64,000 bases of DNA from Nepenthes gracilis (lineage: Eukaryota; Streptophyta; Magnoliopsida; Caryophyllales; Nepenthaceae): positions 20,360,175 through 20,424,174 of the forward strand of contig BSYO01000006.1 in assembly GCA_033239525.1 (NCBI GenBank), in the 5' to 3' direction. The notes under the pieces were generated by a model that was not told where the DNA came from, did no database searches, and worked only from the letters and a program-made list of their open reading frames with translations. This document shows, piece by piece, positions 25,704-38,100 of the stretch (positions within the stretch are counted from its first letter, which is position 1; every line of letters begins with the position of its first letter). Position numbers and translations under genes: made by a program.

Positions 25704-26238
25704 CATCAACTCTCTTTTCATAAAAAAAAAAAGAGAAAAATGAAAGAAAAGCAAATCGGGCAGCAGAAGAAAAGAAGGAGAAGAGGGAAGAGAAGGAAGA
25801 AGGAAGACGTGCAGAGCGATAACGATCGTCGTCTCCGGAGGAGATACCGCCCAGATCTGACGCCGGCGAAGCCCTCTCCATGTTTTCCTCTCCAATTTGT
25901 GCCGCGATGTGAAGAGATGAAGCAAGAGCCACGAGATGCCATCAACCCTATTATCGCCATCATCAGAGGGAAGATCAAGAAATGAGAACAGTCCACTCCG
26001 GAGCTCCGTTTTTCAACAGTCCGGTCAAGGGGCCAGTAGTAACTGTGGCGTCCCAAAAATCTACTCCGGCTAATGCCACTTCGGCTCCCAAACTTGATTT
26101 TGCATTAAGGAAGCCGAACTCGATTCTTCAAGGAGCGAACTGAATTTCTGCGAACAGGCCGAACTTTATTTGTTTTACAGGCAAGGATCAGATTGGGTTT
26201 AATTTGCACAAAGCCGGACGGACTTCTTTTCAAAAGGG

Positions 26239-26410
26239 CTGAGTTTAATACAGGCAGATTTCGATAAAACCTACAGAGATCGATTTCGGTTTTGACAAAC
26301 CGATTTCAATTTCTAACGCCAGAACTGAGTTTGATACAGGCAGATTTCGATTAAATCTACATAGATCGACTTCAATTTTGACAAACCAATTTCAATTTCT
26401 AACGCCAGGG
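26239..26410. repeat. 86-bp tandem duplication in the LARD interior
   Basis: The block starting CTGAGTTTAATACAGG at 26239 repeats from 26325 with scattered substitutions. Similar shorter doublets occur near 27354-27440 and 27655-27720, which suggests the interior grew by local duplication. Confidence 0.75.
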
Positions 26411-28667
26411 CCGATTCAGACTTTGATGCACAGGACCGATGCACAAGCCGATTTCGATCTTTCACGAAAAGGCCGATTTCTATTTGGACGCATAGTCCAC
26501 TCCGGCTCCCAAAAATCTGCCTCCGTCATAGCCACATCGGCTCAGAAAATCTACTCCGGTCACAGCTCACTCAGGCTCCCAAAATGCACTCCGGAGCCCA
26601 AAAGCCGCTCCAAGTCCATTCTGGCGAGAAAGATCCAAACCGCCGTTGCCTATTTCAAGTCTGACTGAGAATGCACCAATTTGATCAAATAACCCCGGCA
26701 TTCAAAGAATATGTTTCCAATTGGGATAATCGGGCACCCAAGCTAGTACCAGAAACATCACAGTTCGGCATCCAAAATCCAAATTGCCGGTTTGATTAAT
26801 ACGAAAGTGCCTCTCCGGCCAGTTTGGGCCACTCTAGTACCCCCAACTACTCCGGCATACCATTTCTCAGTGAATTTGCCCAGAGATTGACTCTCGCATC
26901 AAACTTGTATTTTGCTGGTTTGGGTAGACAGGCAACCAGTCGTTTGAAATCTGCACCAGCCGAAGCCCACTCCGGCTCTCAAAATTAAACTCCGGCATCT
27001 CCTCTCACAACTTGCTGGTCGGCATTTCTTCTCCAAACTGCAAATCAGTCATGTCTCTCACAAACAACCGATTTGAATATTCAAAAACAGCCCCTCGAAT
27101 TCCAAACCGGATGGCGCTCTACATTTTCAGGCAATAAAATCGAAACCGATAAAATTGGAGGTGATCAAAGTCCATTCCATCCGGAAGCACCACAGTCGCT
27201 CAAAGCACTCCAAAAATCTCTCGCAGATTACCGGTGGGCTTTTACAAATTTCCAAATCGGAATTTGAAGGTGTTAAAATCGATTTCAGCCTGAATCGGCA
27301 TTTGAAGGTGGAAAAACCGATTTCAATTCAAATCGGCTGAGGAAAATCCAGATCGGCCTTTGAGATGCAAAATCCGATTTCATTTCTAATTCGGCCTTTG
27401 AGGTACAAAAATCCGATTTCATTTCTAAATCGGTATTTCCGGAAGCAACACGGTAATTCAATCCGGTTTCAAATCCAAACCGGCATTTTTCACGTCACAG
27501 CTCACTCTGGATTCCAAATTCTGCTCCGGTCACTGCCACTCTGGATTCCCAAAATCCACTCTGCCGCGTTCTATTATGGAGCCCAAGATCTTTCTGTCAT
27601 CGTCTCAATACAGCGCTCAGAAATTGAACTCTGAAATTCCATTCCGGAAATTTTGAGTTGCACTCCGTCAGAATTCCACTCCGAAATATATAATTGCACT
27701 CCGTCAGAATTCCACTCCGGAATAATGCATTCCATCCGGCACATGAAAGACATTCCAGCAGCCTTCTCACACAGTTGGCTCATTTTTCACTCAGGCATAA
27801 GTGTTTTGCTCGTATAAAAAATTGGTACCCAGCGCCACAAGCAGCTCCCTCCAGCAACAATTTTGCCGATATGTTAATCAGGCTCCCAAAATCTGCACCA
27901 ATCGCAGCTTACTCCGGATCTCAAAATCAACTCCGGATTTTCCCTGCACAGAAGCAAAGCATTTCAGTAAAGTCATTCCACTGATTTTCACTTCGCTCCA
28001 AAAATACTCCGGCTCTCAGGAGTGCTCATCCACTCCAGAAGGCTGCCAATGCCGGACTTCAATCAACTCCGGACTTCAATTAGCTCTGGACTTCAATCAA
28101 CTCCGATTGATTTTCACTATGGCTCTCAAGAGTGAGACTGTCAACTCCAAGCTTAAGCAAGCGGACTTCAATCAACTCCGGACTTCAACCAATACCTCCA
28201 CTCTTAAATAGCCTGTTTGACTTATTCAAACACAACTCCTCAAATCCAAACCGGCATCTTCTCTCACAAGAAACCGGTTCAAGTTACATACATCCTATAA
28301 TGAGTGATCAAACCCGAGACAACGATTTTTATTAGTTATCTTCTAACAGTTTCAACTGCTTCAATTCGTACCAATTCCATGATGTTATGCTGGGGCTTCG
28401 CCCCTAAACTCTCGCAGAATTAAAGACGTCCAACATTCGCAGAAAAGAGTGTGGATTGATAATCTTGTAGCCCAAGCGGCCATTAGTGACAAGGCATGAT
28501 GGTGATCAGGAAATTGATTCAGTTATTAAATACTGATGAAAGCAGTGTATCGTCCATATCGCACCAAGCTCATGGCACTCTGTCTAATTTAAACACCGAG
28601 CGGCCCAAAAGAGATCAAATACTAAACCTCGATTACACACCGAGCAGCCCAAAAAAGGTCGAATAAA

Positions 28668-28995
28668 TCCGAAGTGACCAAGAAGCGGGAGTCACCAAAT
28701 TCGGAGTAAATAAACCCGGAGTGACCAAGAAGCGGGAGTCACCAAATCCGGAGTAAATAAACCCGGAGTGACCAAAAAGCGGGAGTCACCAAATCCGGAG
28801 TGAATAAACCCGGAGTGACCAAAAAGCGAGAGTCACCAGATCCGGAGTAAATAAATCCGGAGTGACCAAAAAGCGGGAGTCACCAAATCCGGAGTACATA
28901 AACCCGGAGTGACCAAAAAACAGGAGTTACCAAATTCGGAGTAAATAAACCCGGAGTGACCAGAAAAACGAAGTCACCAAGTCCGGAGCAATAAA
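28668..28995 (+). repeat. 47-bp minisatellite of about seven units
   Basis: Units of about 47 bases with the pattern CCCGGAGTGACCAAAAAGCG then GGAGTCACCAAATCCGGAGT and AAATAAA repeat head to tail about seven times with few substitutions. The array ends some 70 bp before the 3' polypurine tract. Since 47 is not a multiple of three and no open frame runs through, it is not a protein repeat. Confidence 0.9.
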
Positions 28996-29034
28996 AACTG
29001 GAAAAATCCTAAGTAATCAATTCCATTACTAAAA

Positions 29035-29069
29035 CATGCTAGAAGTTAAAATTTTAATCTTCTAGCATG
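29035..29069 (+). other. Strong hairpin beside the polypurine tract
   Basis: Perfect 11-bp arms CATGCTAGAAG and CTTCTAGCATG surround a self-complementary AT core (TTAAAATTTTAA plus one base). The right arm overlaps the start of the polypurine tract ATGGGGGGCTAG (29067-29078). Confidence 0.8.
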
Positions 29070-29078
29070 GGGGGCTAG

Positions 29079-29751
29079 TGATGGGTATTATAACCCGAAT
29101 AACCTGGTAAACCACCCGTGGATAAAATGTGAAAATTTCAAATAACTTCTGCGGTTCATTTTTGGGAAAGAACCACCATAACCAATCGGAGAAGTTATGA
29201 AACCAGCCGGAGGTTGAAACCGGAGTGGAGAAGTTAAGGAACCAACAGGAGTTGGGAAAAAATCAAATGTACTTATCCGGAGAAGTATAACTTCTCCGGA
29301 TAAGTTACAAAACTGAAAAGGAAGCCCTATAAAAGGAAAGGTAATCCTCCGAGAAAAGGGACTTCTTTTCGATCCTAAAAAACTCTCTCTTTCTCTCTAA
29401 CAATTACTTCTTCGGATAAGTTACAAAATTGAAAAGGAAGCCCTATAAAAGGAAAGGTAATCCTCCGAGAAAATGGACTTCTTTTCGATCCTAAAAAACT
29501 CTCTCTTTCTCTCTAACAATTACTATCCAAAAAGAGAACAAAATTATCTTTCCCTTGTTACTCTCAAAAAAGACCATGATTGACTTGAACGTCGGAGGCT
29601 CTTCAGGGATTTAGCGTTATGGCCGACCATCTTATCTATTTGTTGTGTTGCATGTCTTGAGTTGAAAGGACGGAGTTCACAGGAATCATCCCTATCCACT
29701 TTGGGACCAGGATCCGCATCACTATATCCGTCCCAGCTCAGGATCCGATCA
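29079..29751 (+). repeat. 3' LTR of the LARD element, with internal duplication
   Basis: It aligns with the left LTR but is longer because about 120 bases holding the TATA box and the CTCTCTTTCTCTC stretch are duplicated in tandem (around 29282-29400 and 29401-29524). The right end is set at GATCCGATCA by comparison with the left LTR. Confidence 0.82.
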
Positions 29752-30545
29752 TGTGATTATTAATGAATAGCTATCTCTAGATTTTTTAAATATTTATTAT
29801 TATTTTAAAAATAAAATTAAATTCAAATAGTAAACGAATTTGATTTAGATAGAAATTTGTAATTATTTTATCAAAATAGACTGAATTGGGCATATTCATA
29901 ATTTAAGTTAGGTCAATTTTGGTTGAGATATAAATATTTATATAGTAATTTTTTAAAATTTAAAGATACAAAAAATAATTTAAAAATAAATATTTTAAAA
30001 ATTATAATATATTATATTTATATTAAAATACTAACTAAATATATATTTAAATAAAAAATTTCTACACAAAAATTTGGTCCACGAAATACTTTATCCATTA
30101 TCATACCTATCTATAACTGAAATTAAATATATGCAAATTGTATGTTATATGCCTCAAATTTTTTATTAATCTGAAAAAATAATGGCTGAAGATAAAAATA
30201 AAGGAAAAAATGTAACACACGCGAAAAAGAAAACAATAAAAAAGGGCGCTGAATGCTTTTGGGAGATGAGGGATTCCATCTCTATGACTTAATACTTAGA
30301 TTTTGAAATGTTTGATGTCAACATTGTTATATTTTGACTGTTTATTTATAAATATATATTTATAATTTAATTATTTTTTTAAATAATTAAGTTTAATAAT
30401 TTTTATTAAAAAATAAATAATCAATATAAAAAAACTAACATACATATTTGTATGAGTGATGAAGCCACACTAATGCATCAGCGTCAACCATTCTGTTATT
30501 TATTTATTTATTTTTAATATTGTCAGCCTTAATCATTCATCGCTG
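29752..30545. other. AT-rich region upstream of the CAD-like gene
   Basis: No gene or element recognised. This stretch would hold distal promoter sequence of the dehydrogenase gene that starts at 30782. Confidence 0.5.
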
Positions 30546-30662
30546 AGTGCGTGACCCTGTGCTCACTGATTACGTCACCCGAATTCTCACCCGCTTCATC
30601 ACCCAATCCCAATCCGAAAAAGGAGCTGCCGCGCGTAGGTTACTGTAATCTTAGTAACAGTC

Positions 30663-30671
30663 ACTATAAAT
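30663..30671 (+). promoter_or_regulatory. TATA box of the CAD-like gene
   Basis: CTATAAATT lies 111-119 bases before the start codon, followed by a pyrimidine-rich TTCTCTCTTCC stretch where transcription would begin (about 30695-30705). The resulting 5' leader would be roughly 80-90 bases. Confidence 0.55.
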
Positions 30672-30781
30672 TCTCTCTTCCCACTCTCTTATTATCCGAA
30701 CCAAAACTTCTTCTGAAAGCTTCTAATCCTGTGAAGAATTTCTCCAAATCCCTTTTTCTTCGAGAAGGAAGAACGACGAAA

Positions 30782-30879
30782 ATGGCAATAGCACCAGAAG
30801 AAGAACACCCGCAAAAGGCGATCGGGTGGGCAGCCCGCGATCAATCTGGAATCCTCTCTCCTTTCAGATTCTCCAGAAG
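30782..30879 (+). CDS. Exon 1 of the CAD-like gene
   Basis: It encodes 32 codons plus two bases. The peptide begins [20 protein letters not shown] and ends SPFRFSR, the family's amino-terminal signature. The donor is AG|GTCTTT. The two leftover bases (AG) join the G that opens exon 2 to give Arg33. An in-frame ATG at 30551 lies 77 codons upstream, but it precedes the TATA box, so 30782 is preferred. Confidence 0.85.
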
Positions 30880-32059
30880 GTCTTTCTTCTTGCTGATCTT
30901 CGTCGTTGTTTTCCGTTCACTTTTATTATTTTATTATTATTATTATTATTTATTTATTTTGAGTTCTACGTATATTTCTCATCCCCACTGGTCATAAATT
31001 TGTTTGATGTCGCGATATTTTCAAATTTTTTTCCCGCTTCGTATTTTCTCGCAAAGTAAAATTTACCTGCAATGGATTCTCAACTATCTTGTTTCGGTTG
31101 TGGACGATTCTTGAATTTATAGATCGCGTTGATCATTTCTGTGTTCTTCCGCTCTTATGAACGGAAAGAGAATTTTCGTTTTTGAATGAAAGTAGTTGTG
31201 GCCAAACAAATTAGATTTTTCTTTATTTTGTTTGGTAGATTGGTTTATGTTCTTTTCCATTTGCCCTGCAACTCACGCAAATCTATAGGTAACGATTTTT
31301 GTAATTTTCCTTCTCGAATCCAAACAAGATGTAGCCGGATCGAGAAGAGAACAAGGCCTCTTCCTCTGTGAAAACTGAGGGTCTCTTTCCAAAAAAAAAA
31401 AAAAAAAAAAGGGAAAAATAAAAAATATAAAAATACTCATAAATCTTCCTCTTTTCTACTAAAAGAATTGCAAAATTGGATTTTTTTAAAAGTTTTTTTT
31501 TCTAATTTTAAAACTGAAATTTAAAATTTTAAAAATGTCAAAAAAATATTTTCATATATTTTGGCGAGTTATAAATTAAAATTTTCTACCACTTTTTAAG
31601 TATTATTTTACGTGACAATATTTTAAGAGATTTGTTATTATCACAAAGTTATCTTATAAGTTTATCAATATAAATACATACATTTGGTAAGAAATAAAAT
31701 TTTGATACCCAAATTTATCTATATCAGTTCGACCTTTTTATTTGGCTTGTCTATTTTTTAAAGCTATTTAATTGATATAAATTGTAGCATTTGCAAATAT
31801 GAACAATTATCATTATTAAAATTATGTGTTATTAATATTTATTTTTAGCATATTAATAATTAAAGACATGCATGAGTCTATAAAAAAATTAATATTAATA
31901 AACTTAGACTCTATTAATTAATTTGACATGTATAAAATTAAATTCAAATGCAACCTATTAGTCTAATGAGTTCAATTCAAATGAAGTGAGCTCAGTTTCA
32001 AACAGATTTATGATTAATGATTCAATATTGAATATACATAATAAATTAAATAAATAAAT

Positions 32060-32104
<45 letters not shown>

Positions 32105-35100
32105 TGTGAGTTTATATGACATTATAATTAAAATTCAGATTCGATATATAATATATTACAATACAATACCTAAGATTTTGTTGGCCGGAAATGGGGTGGC
32201 TGACCGACATAGGCACAATGGAATCGAAGAGAAGGAATGGAAGTAAGAATAACGACAATCGATATTTACAGAAACCCTTATGAATCAAGGAAAAAATCAC
32301 GGGATATTAAGTCCATAAAATTACACTATGTATAAGATGAGTGATTACAAAAACAAGAGGTAAAAATAAACACAGTTGGGCCTTCTTCCTCTCCCATGTT
32401 TTCTTTTCTTGCTCTCACATACTCGTACTCACTCTCGTAGTCTCCTTACATACACACTCACATATATATATAAATATACATAAGATTAGTAGCAGCTAGA
32501 TCACCACGCTTTGCTACATGGTTGGTGCATAGTTCCTAATAAACATTCATCGGTGCAGCAGCAAGCGGCGCATGCCTAAGCAGCAGCAGTAGACAAATCT
32601 CTTTATCTTAAAGTTTCAATGTTATCTAAACTGACAGGTCAATCTACCCCTTTTCGGGCATATAGCGAGGTGTTACGTATTTGCCTTAATTCGGGTTAAC
32701 CTTGTTGATCCGTTCTCCCATTCAGACCCGTCAACGTCCCCATTGGCCGTCTTCGTTGTTGTCTCCGAGAACCCTCAACTAAACGGTCAACTTGTCCTGG
32801 TCAACAATGTTGACCAACTTGTTGACCGTCCATTCGGTCAATGATGTTGACCGGAACTTCTTCCAGTTCTGATTGAGTTCTTCAATCAGAAGAACTTCTT
32901 CACGGGAGTGATTCCCAACAAACTTTCCCTCATGACCGTGAGAAAGTTAAATCTGTTAGCCCGGCCATCTTGCAACATGCTTTATTCTTTTCTTTCGGTA
33001 AAATCTTAGTCATTATGTCTGCCCTGTTCTCTTCCGTGCTAACTTTGTTTAGTGACAGTAGACCTTCCTCCACCACCTCTCGCATCCAATGATATCGTAC
33101 ATCAATGTGCTTTGATCTGAAATGGAGTGAAGAGTTTTTACATAGATGAATGACACTCTGACTATCACAAAGCACCACATATCTCTCTTGTTTAATGCCT
33201 AACTCTTGAACGAACTCCTTCATCCACAACGTCTCCTTACAGGCCTCTGTAACTGCGATGTATTCGACTTCAGTAATGGATAGAGTTACACACTTTTGTA
33301 ACTTGGATTGTCAAGAGACTGCACCTCCCGCAAATTTCACTAAGTATCTCGATGTAGATTTGCGTGTGTCAATATCTCTGGCCATATCCGCGTCCGAGTA
33401 ACCCAACAATTGAGGCTTGTCACCTCCAAGAGATAGGCATCTCTTGGAGGTTCTCTGAATATATCTCATAATCCACTTTACCGCGGACCAGTGTTCCTTT
33501 TTCGGATTGGACAGAATTCGGTTAACTATCCCGACGGTATAAGCTATGTTCGGTCTGGTGCACACCAGGGCATACATCAGGCTTCCCACAGTTGATGAGT
33601 AGAGAACACCTTTCATGTATTTCTTCTCGTCATCCGAGGTCGGGCATTAACGACTGCTCAGCCTGTAATGATTCGCCAACAGTGTGTTTACTGGCTTTGA
33701 CTTATCCATGTTGAATCGCTGGAGTACTTTCTCATGGTAGTTCTCTTGAGACAACCACAATTTTCTTACCTTTCGATCGTGTAAGATTCTGACTTCCAGA
33801 ATCTGCTTAGCCGATCTAAGGTCCTTCATGGCAAATGACCGCCCAAGCTGCTCCTTTAACTCCTTTATTCGGTCACTGTTGCGTCCAACGATCAGCATAT
33901 CATCCACGTATAGGAGAAGGACAACAAAGTCATCATCCGAAAACTTCTGTACAAATACGCAGTGATCATGAGTTGTCCGCCTGTACCCCTGACTGGTCAT
34001 GACTGACTCAAATTTCTTATACCACTGCCTAGGGGCTTGCTTTAATCTGTACAGACTTTTTCTTAGACGACAAACAAGTTTCTCCTTTCCCTTGGCTTTG
34101 AACCCTTCCGGTTGTTCCATATAAATCTCCCCCTCAAGCTCTTCATGGAGGAATACAGTCCGGACATCCATCTATTCCACCTCAAGGTCCTGGGCAGCAG
34201 CCAGGCCCAATACAACCCGGATTGAGGATATTTTTACAATTGGGGCAAAGATCTCATCAAAATCAATCCCCTTTTGTTGACTAAAGTCCTTCACTACCAA
34301 CCGTGCCTTATACTTTGGCTTCTTGGTATTCTCGTCCGGCTTCAACCGAAAGACCCATTTGTTCTTGAGGGCCTTTTTCTCCTTAGGAAGTTTAACCAAG
34401 TCGAATGTGTGATTATCATGAAGAGAACGCATTTTTTCTTTCATGGCTTCCAACCAATCCTCTTTGCTGTCGTTCTTTATTGCCTCTTTATAGTCCTCAG
34501 GCTCTTCGACATCAGTAAGCATAACATATTTATTTGGCGATAGACGGACGACCGTCTGTTACGTGAGGACCGTCTGATAGAGACATTCCCTACCGGTTGA
34601 GAAATGACTCCATCAATTGTGTCATCAGGAGCCATGACCTTCTCTTCATTATCCCCAACTGTCTCTTGACCATGATCCTCTCCTTCTAATGATGCCGGAC
34701 GGACAGATTCAACGCTTACTTGGTTCGTTTGTTTATCGTCGCACTTGGCCTTCCTGCTGATGCCTTCGATCGTCTCATTTTCAGCGAAAGTTATGTCTCT
34801 TGACCGGACGTTCCTGTAGTTGGATCATAGAACGGATAACCCACTTCATCTTTCCCGTAGCCCAGAAAGACGCATTGTGTCATCTTTGGCTTCATCTTTG
34901 TCCTTTCGTCTCTTAGGACATGTACGAATGCTTTGCACCCAAACACTCATAAATGATCATAGGACGGCTCCTTGCCCGTCCATATCTTCTCCGACACTTC
35001 ACCCATCAGAGGTTTACTAGGTGACCTGTTTATAATGTAGGTCACCGTCCGGAGTGCTTTTGCCCAGAATGATGCATGAAGTTTTACTTCGGAAAGCATG

Positions 35101-38100
35101 CAACGTACTCTCTCCAAGAGCGTACGATTCATCCGTTCTACCACTCCATTCAACTGTGGTGTCTTTGGTGGTGTCTTTTGTTGCCTAATACCATGTGACC
35201 GGTAGTAGGCATCAAAAGGTCCCAAATATTCGCCGCCGTTGTCACTTCGGACGGCCTTCAGCTTCTTCCCCGTTTGACGCTCCATGAGAGCATGGAATTG
35301 CTCAAAGGTATCAAGAACTGACGATCCTTGGTTTTAGGGTAAACCCATGACCTTCTAGAATAATCGTCAATGAAAGAAACAAAGTATTGGTGTCCACCAA
35401 ACGATTTTTTTTTTTGTCCTCAAAAGGTCCACACAAAGTGTGAACACTCTTAACGGTCTAAACAAAAGAGAGGAGAATTCTCCAAAATGAAACGGCAAAG
35501 TCTCCTTTCTACTTAGGATGAAAATCTAAAAATATAACATATATAATCATTCATAACAAGCACACATCTATCCATCATTCACAATTCCAAACAAACATTC
35601 ACGGGATCACATGTGCCATCCATGGCACGAATCCATAAAAACATTTACTATTCTATTGGTTTAGTAATTGAGATGCCATCATCTCCTGCCATAAATCCAA
35701 GTATATAGCGGAAGTAAACTAAGAATCAGAAGCATAGCATTTTCTCTTCTACTATCATACACATCAAGAAAGCTTTCTTTAAAAAAATTGATATGTTCCA
35801 AGACATCAATAATCACAAGTTTTATTACACAAAAATCATGTGTAGTTAGGCCTTTACGTCGATGCTCCTCCAAAATAGCTCATCGATATGCTATGGTCCT
35901 CAAAAGTCTTCAAAAGCTTCTCTCTCCAATGTGCTATGGTCTTCCCCTCAAAACTCCATTTTTTAAAGTCGGACTTCCATAAATTACTTCATTTCCCTTT
36001 AAATTTACATGGAAATTTCGGGTCTGGAGTATAGGACTGTTCACATTTTCAAAAACAATTAAGGTGAAAGTTACACATCGATGTCAATTAACTTTCATCG
36101 TCCATCAGTTAAATATCATTAAATCTTTCATTTTTTCACTTAGTGCTTTCGCCAAAAGGGACACAAATCGGTCTCTAAACAAGTCTTACTTCATGAAATC
36201 AAAGCCATAAATCCACATATATATACTCAATCATGCATTTAAACCATAAATCCCCAAAATTTCAAGCTAGGGTTTTGCCATGTTCTTTAAATGTCAAAAT
36301 AACCACATAACACATACTCATGCATGAAATCGAAACCAAATACTTCCATAAACATGAACAAACATGAAATCTAATCGATTAATTAAAGGAAACGTGCTTC
36401 AACATCATTTTTACAACATCTCCATGAACTTTAAAGCAAGAAAACGGTAAAAACGTAAAACGGCGTCCGAGGTCCCTTGCGTTGTCGCAGCTTTCATCTT
36501 TATAAGTGGGGAAGCGGATAGATTTGGGCTCCAGGCCTCGTTCTCCTTCTTCTCTCTCTAAGGTCGGCGCTCTCTCTCTAAAACCCTAAAATCGTGCGAA
36601 AATGAGAAGAGCGAAGTCAAATCGTGTTTTTATACTACGCTTCGCCAAGGGCGGCATGCCGCCAATATCCTCGGCACCAAGTCGCTCGGCGAGCTCGAGC
36701 GGCCAGATTCAAAACGCCAATGGTTTTGCCCCATATGAGAGCTTCTTAAGTGGCCAGTGAGCAGAGGGATTCGTGAACGATTTGACTTTTTCCGCCCGAT
36801 AGGATGGCTCGAGCCCAGCGGCCAAAGCGCCACTAAGCCAAGCGAATTTGAGAGCATTTTTAACTTTTTACTTTTAACTACCATTTTTTTACCACATGCA
36901 TAGTCTCTTATTGATATTAATCACATTAATCACATCTAGTTATCACGTTTTCGGTTTCGGGTCCTCACAATTGGGCTCCACCAAATGAATTTTCTCTGAA
37001 TGGTCCACACACATTTGTGTGAACAAGTTCTAGGAGCTTTGCCTTTGGAGAGGACAAGTCTCCATGAAATGAGACTCTCCTCTGTTTGCCGGCCAAGCAA
37101 TGAGGACACATCTTTGGTTCTTCCTCCTTTGCTCCAGTTATTAGGCCTTTTCTGGCCAAGTAGGACAGCCCACGATCACTCATGTGGCCTAGCCTTCTGT
37201 GCCACAGATCCATTGTCTCATTGCAGATTGTAACATTCACGTCTCCGGCCACTACGTAAGCCTTCGTTACATATAGGCCGGAGGCCTTCTTTCCTCTTAC
37301 TACAACAAGAGACACTCTAGTCAGCTTTTATTCGCCTTCACAGAAGGTATTACAGTAACCTTCATCATCCAGCCGGCCAGCTGAGATGATGTTCAGTCGA
37401 ATATCAGGGACATGACGCACGTCTTTCAACATCAACTTCGTCTCATTGTTTGTGATCAAAACAACATTCCCCTGCCTACTACCGGTGATGTTCCTTCATT
37501 TTCCATCCTTATTACTCCAAAGTCTTCGGGAGTGTAGGATGTGACGTGTAATGTGACACCGGAATCGATTATCCAACCAGACTCATCGTCCGTCACATTT
37601 GCCACATCTCCTTCACTTGTCAGCAGGAGACCGCCTGCTGTGACTACTGAGACGGAGGACTTTTCCTCTGCTCGTCCTCTATCATCTTTTTCTTTTTTCG
37701 TATTTTTTCGCTTCTATTTGAAGTAATACTTCTTAATGTGACCCTTCTTGTCACAGCGGTGACACTCAAGGTTTTGATACCTAAACCTTGAGTTGCTGTG
37801 GGCTTTCTCTCCTTACTTTTGACCACAGCCTCTACTTCTTCCCCTCAATTCAGTCATAAGTACCTCAGACATTGACGTCCCTTGTGACCTCCTTGACTCA
37901 TTCATAAGTAGAAAAGCAATAATCTCATCCAACTTTAGTGTATCCTTTCCAAATAATAAGGTTGTGATAATATGGTTATAGGAGAAGGCCAAGAAGCCAG
38001 CAGGACTAACGCCTTGTCCTCCTCCTTGATTTCTTCGTCAAGGGCAAACATCTGCGTCAATAACTGGTTGAACTCATTCAAGTGCTTCTCGAAACTTCCT

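Larger units (their letters stand above)
24349..29751 (+). mobile_element. Non-coding LTR retrotransposon (LARD type)
   Basis: Two LTRs (24349-24915 and 29079-29751) begin TGATGGGTAT. A primer site follows the left LTR directly (24916) and a G-run polypurine tract precedes the right LTR (29067-29078), so all the cis signals for reverse transcription are in place. The 4.16-kb internal region has no gag, protease, integrase or reverse transcriptase; the longest frame (25686-25985) is a Lys/Arg-rich low-complexity string. This matches a large retrotransposon derivative, which would need proteins from a partner element. The interior is built of short tandem duplications and CCGG-rich motifs. No exact target duplication was found (GTTAT on the left, TGTGATTAT region on the right). 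Confidence 0.85.

Noticed and set aside
25686..26056. Overlapping open frames on both strands with Lys/Arg-rich or Phe/Leu/Ser-rich products.
   Set aside because: The products follow from a purine-rich tract; no domain, and they lie in the non-coding LARD interior.
28668..28995. A regular repeat array that could be mistaken for a CRISPR array.
   Set aside because: Units are contiguous with no unique spacers, and the genome is a plant's.
35385..36990. A long target duplication around a poly-T, suggesting a LINE insertion.
   Set aside because: The poly-T side continues as Copia integrase-type sequence, so the apparent duplication is two homologous copies of the integrase junction.
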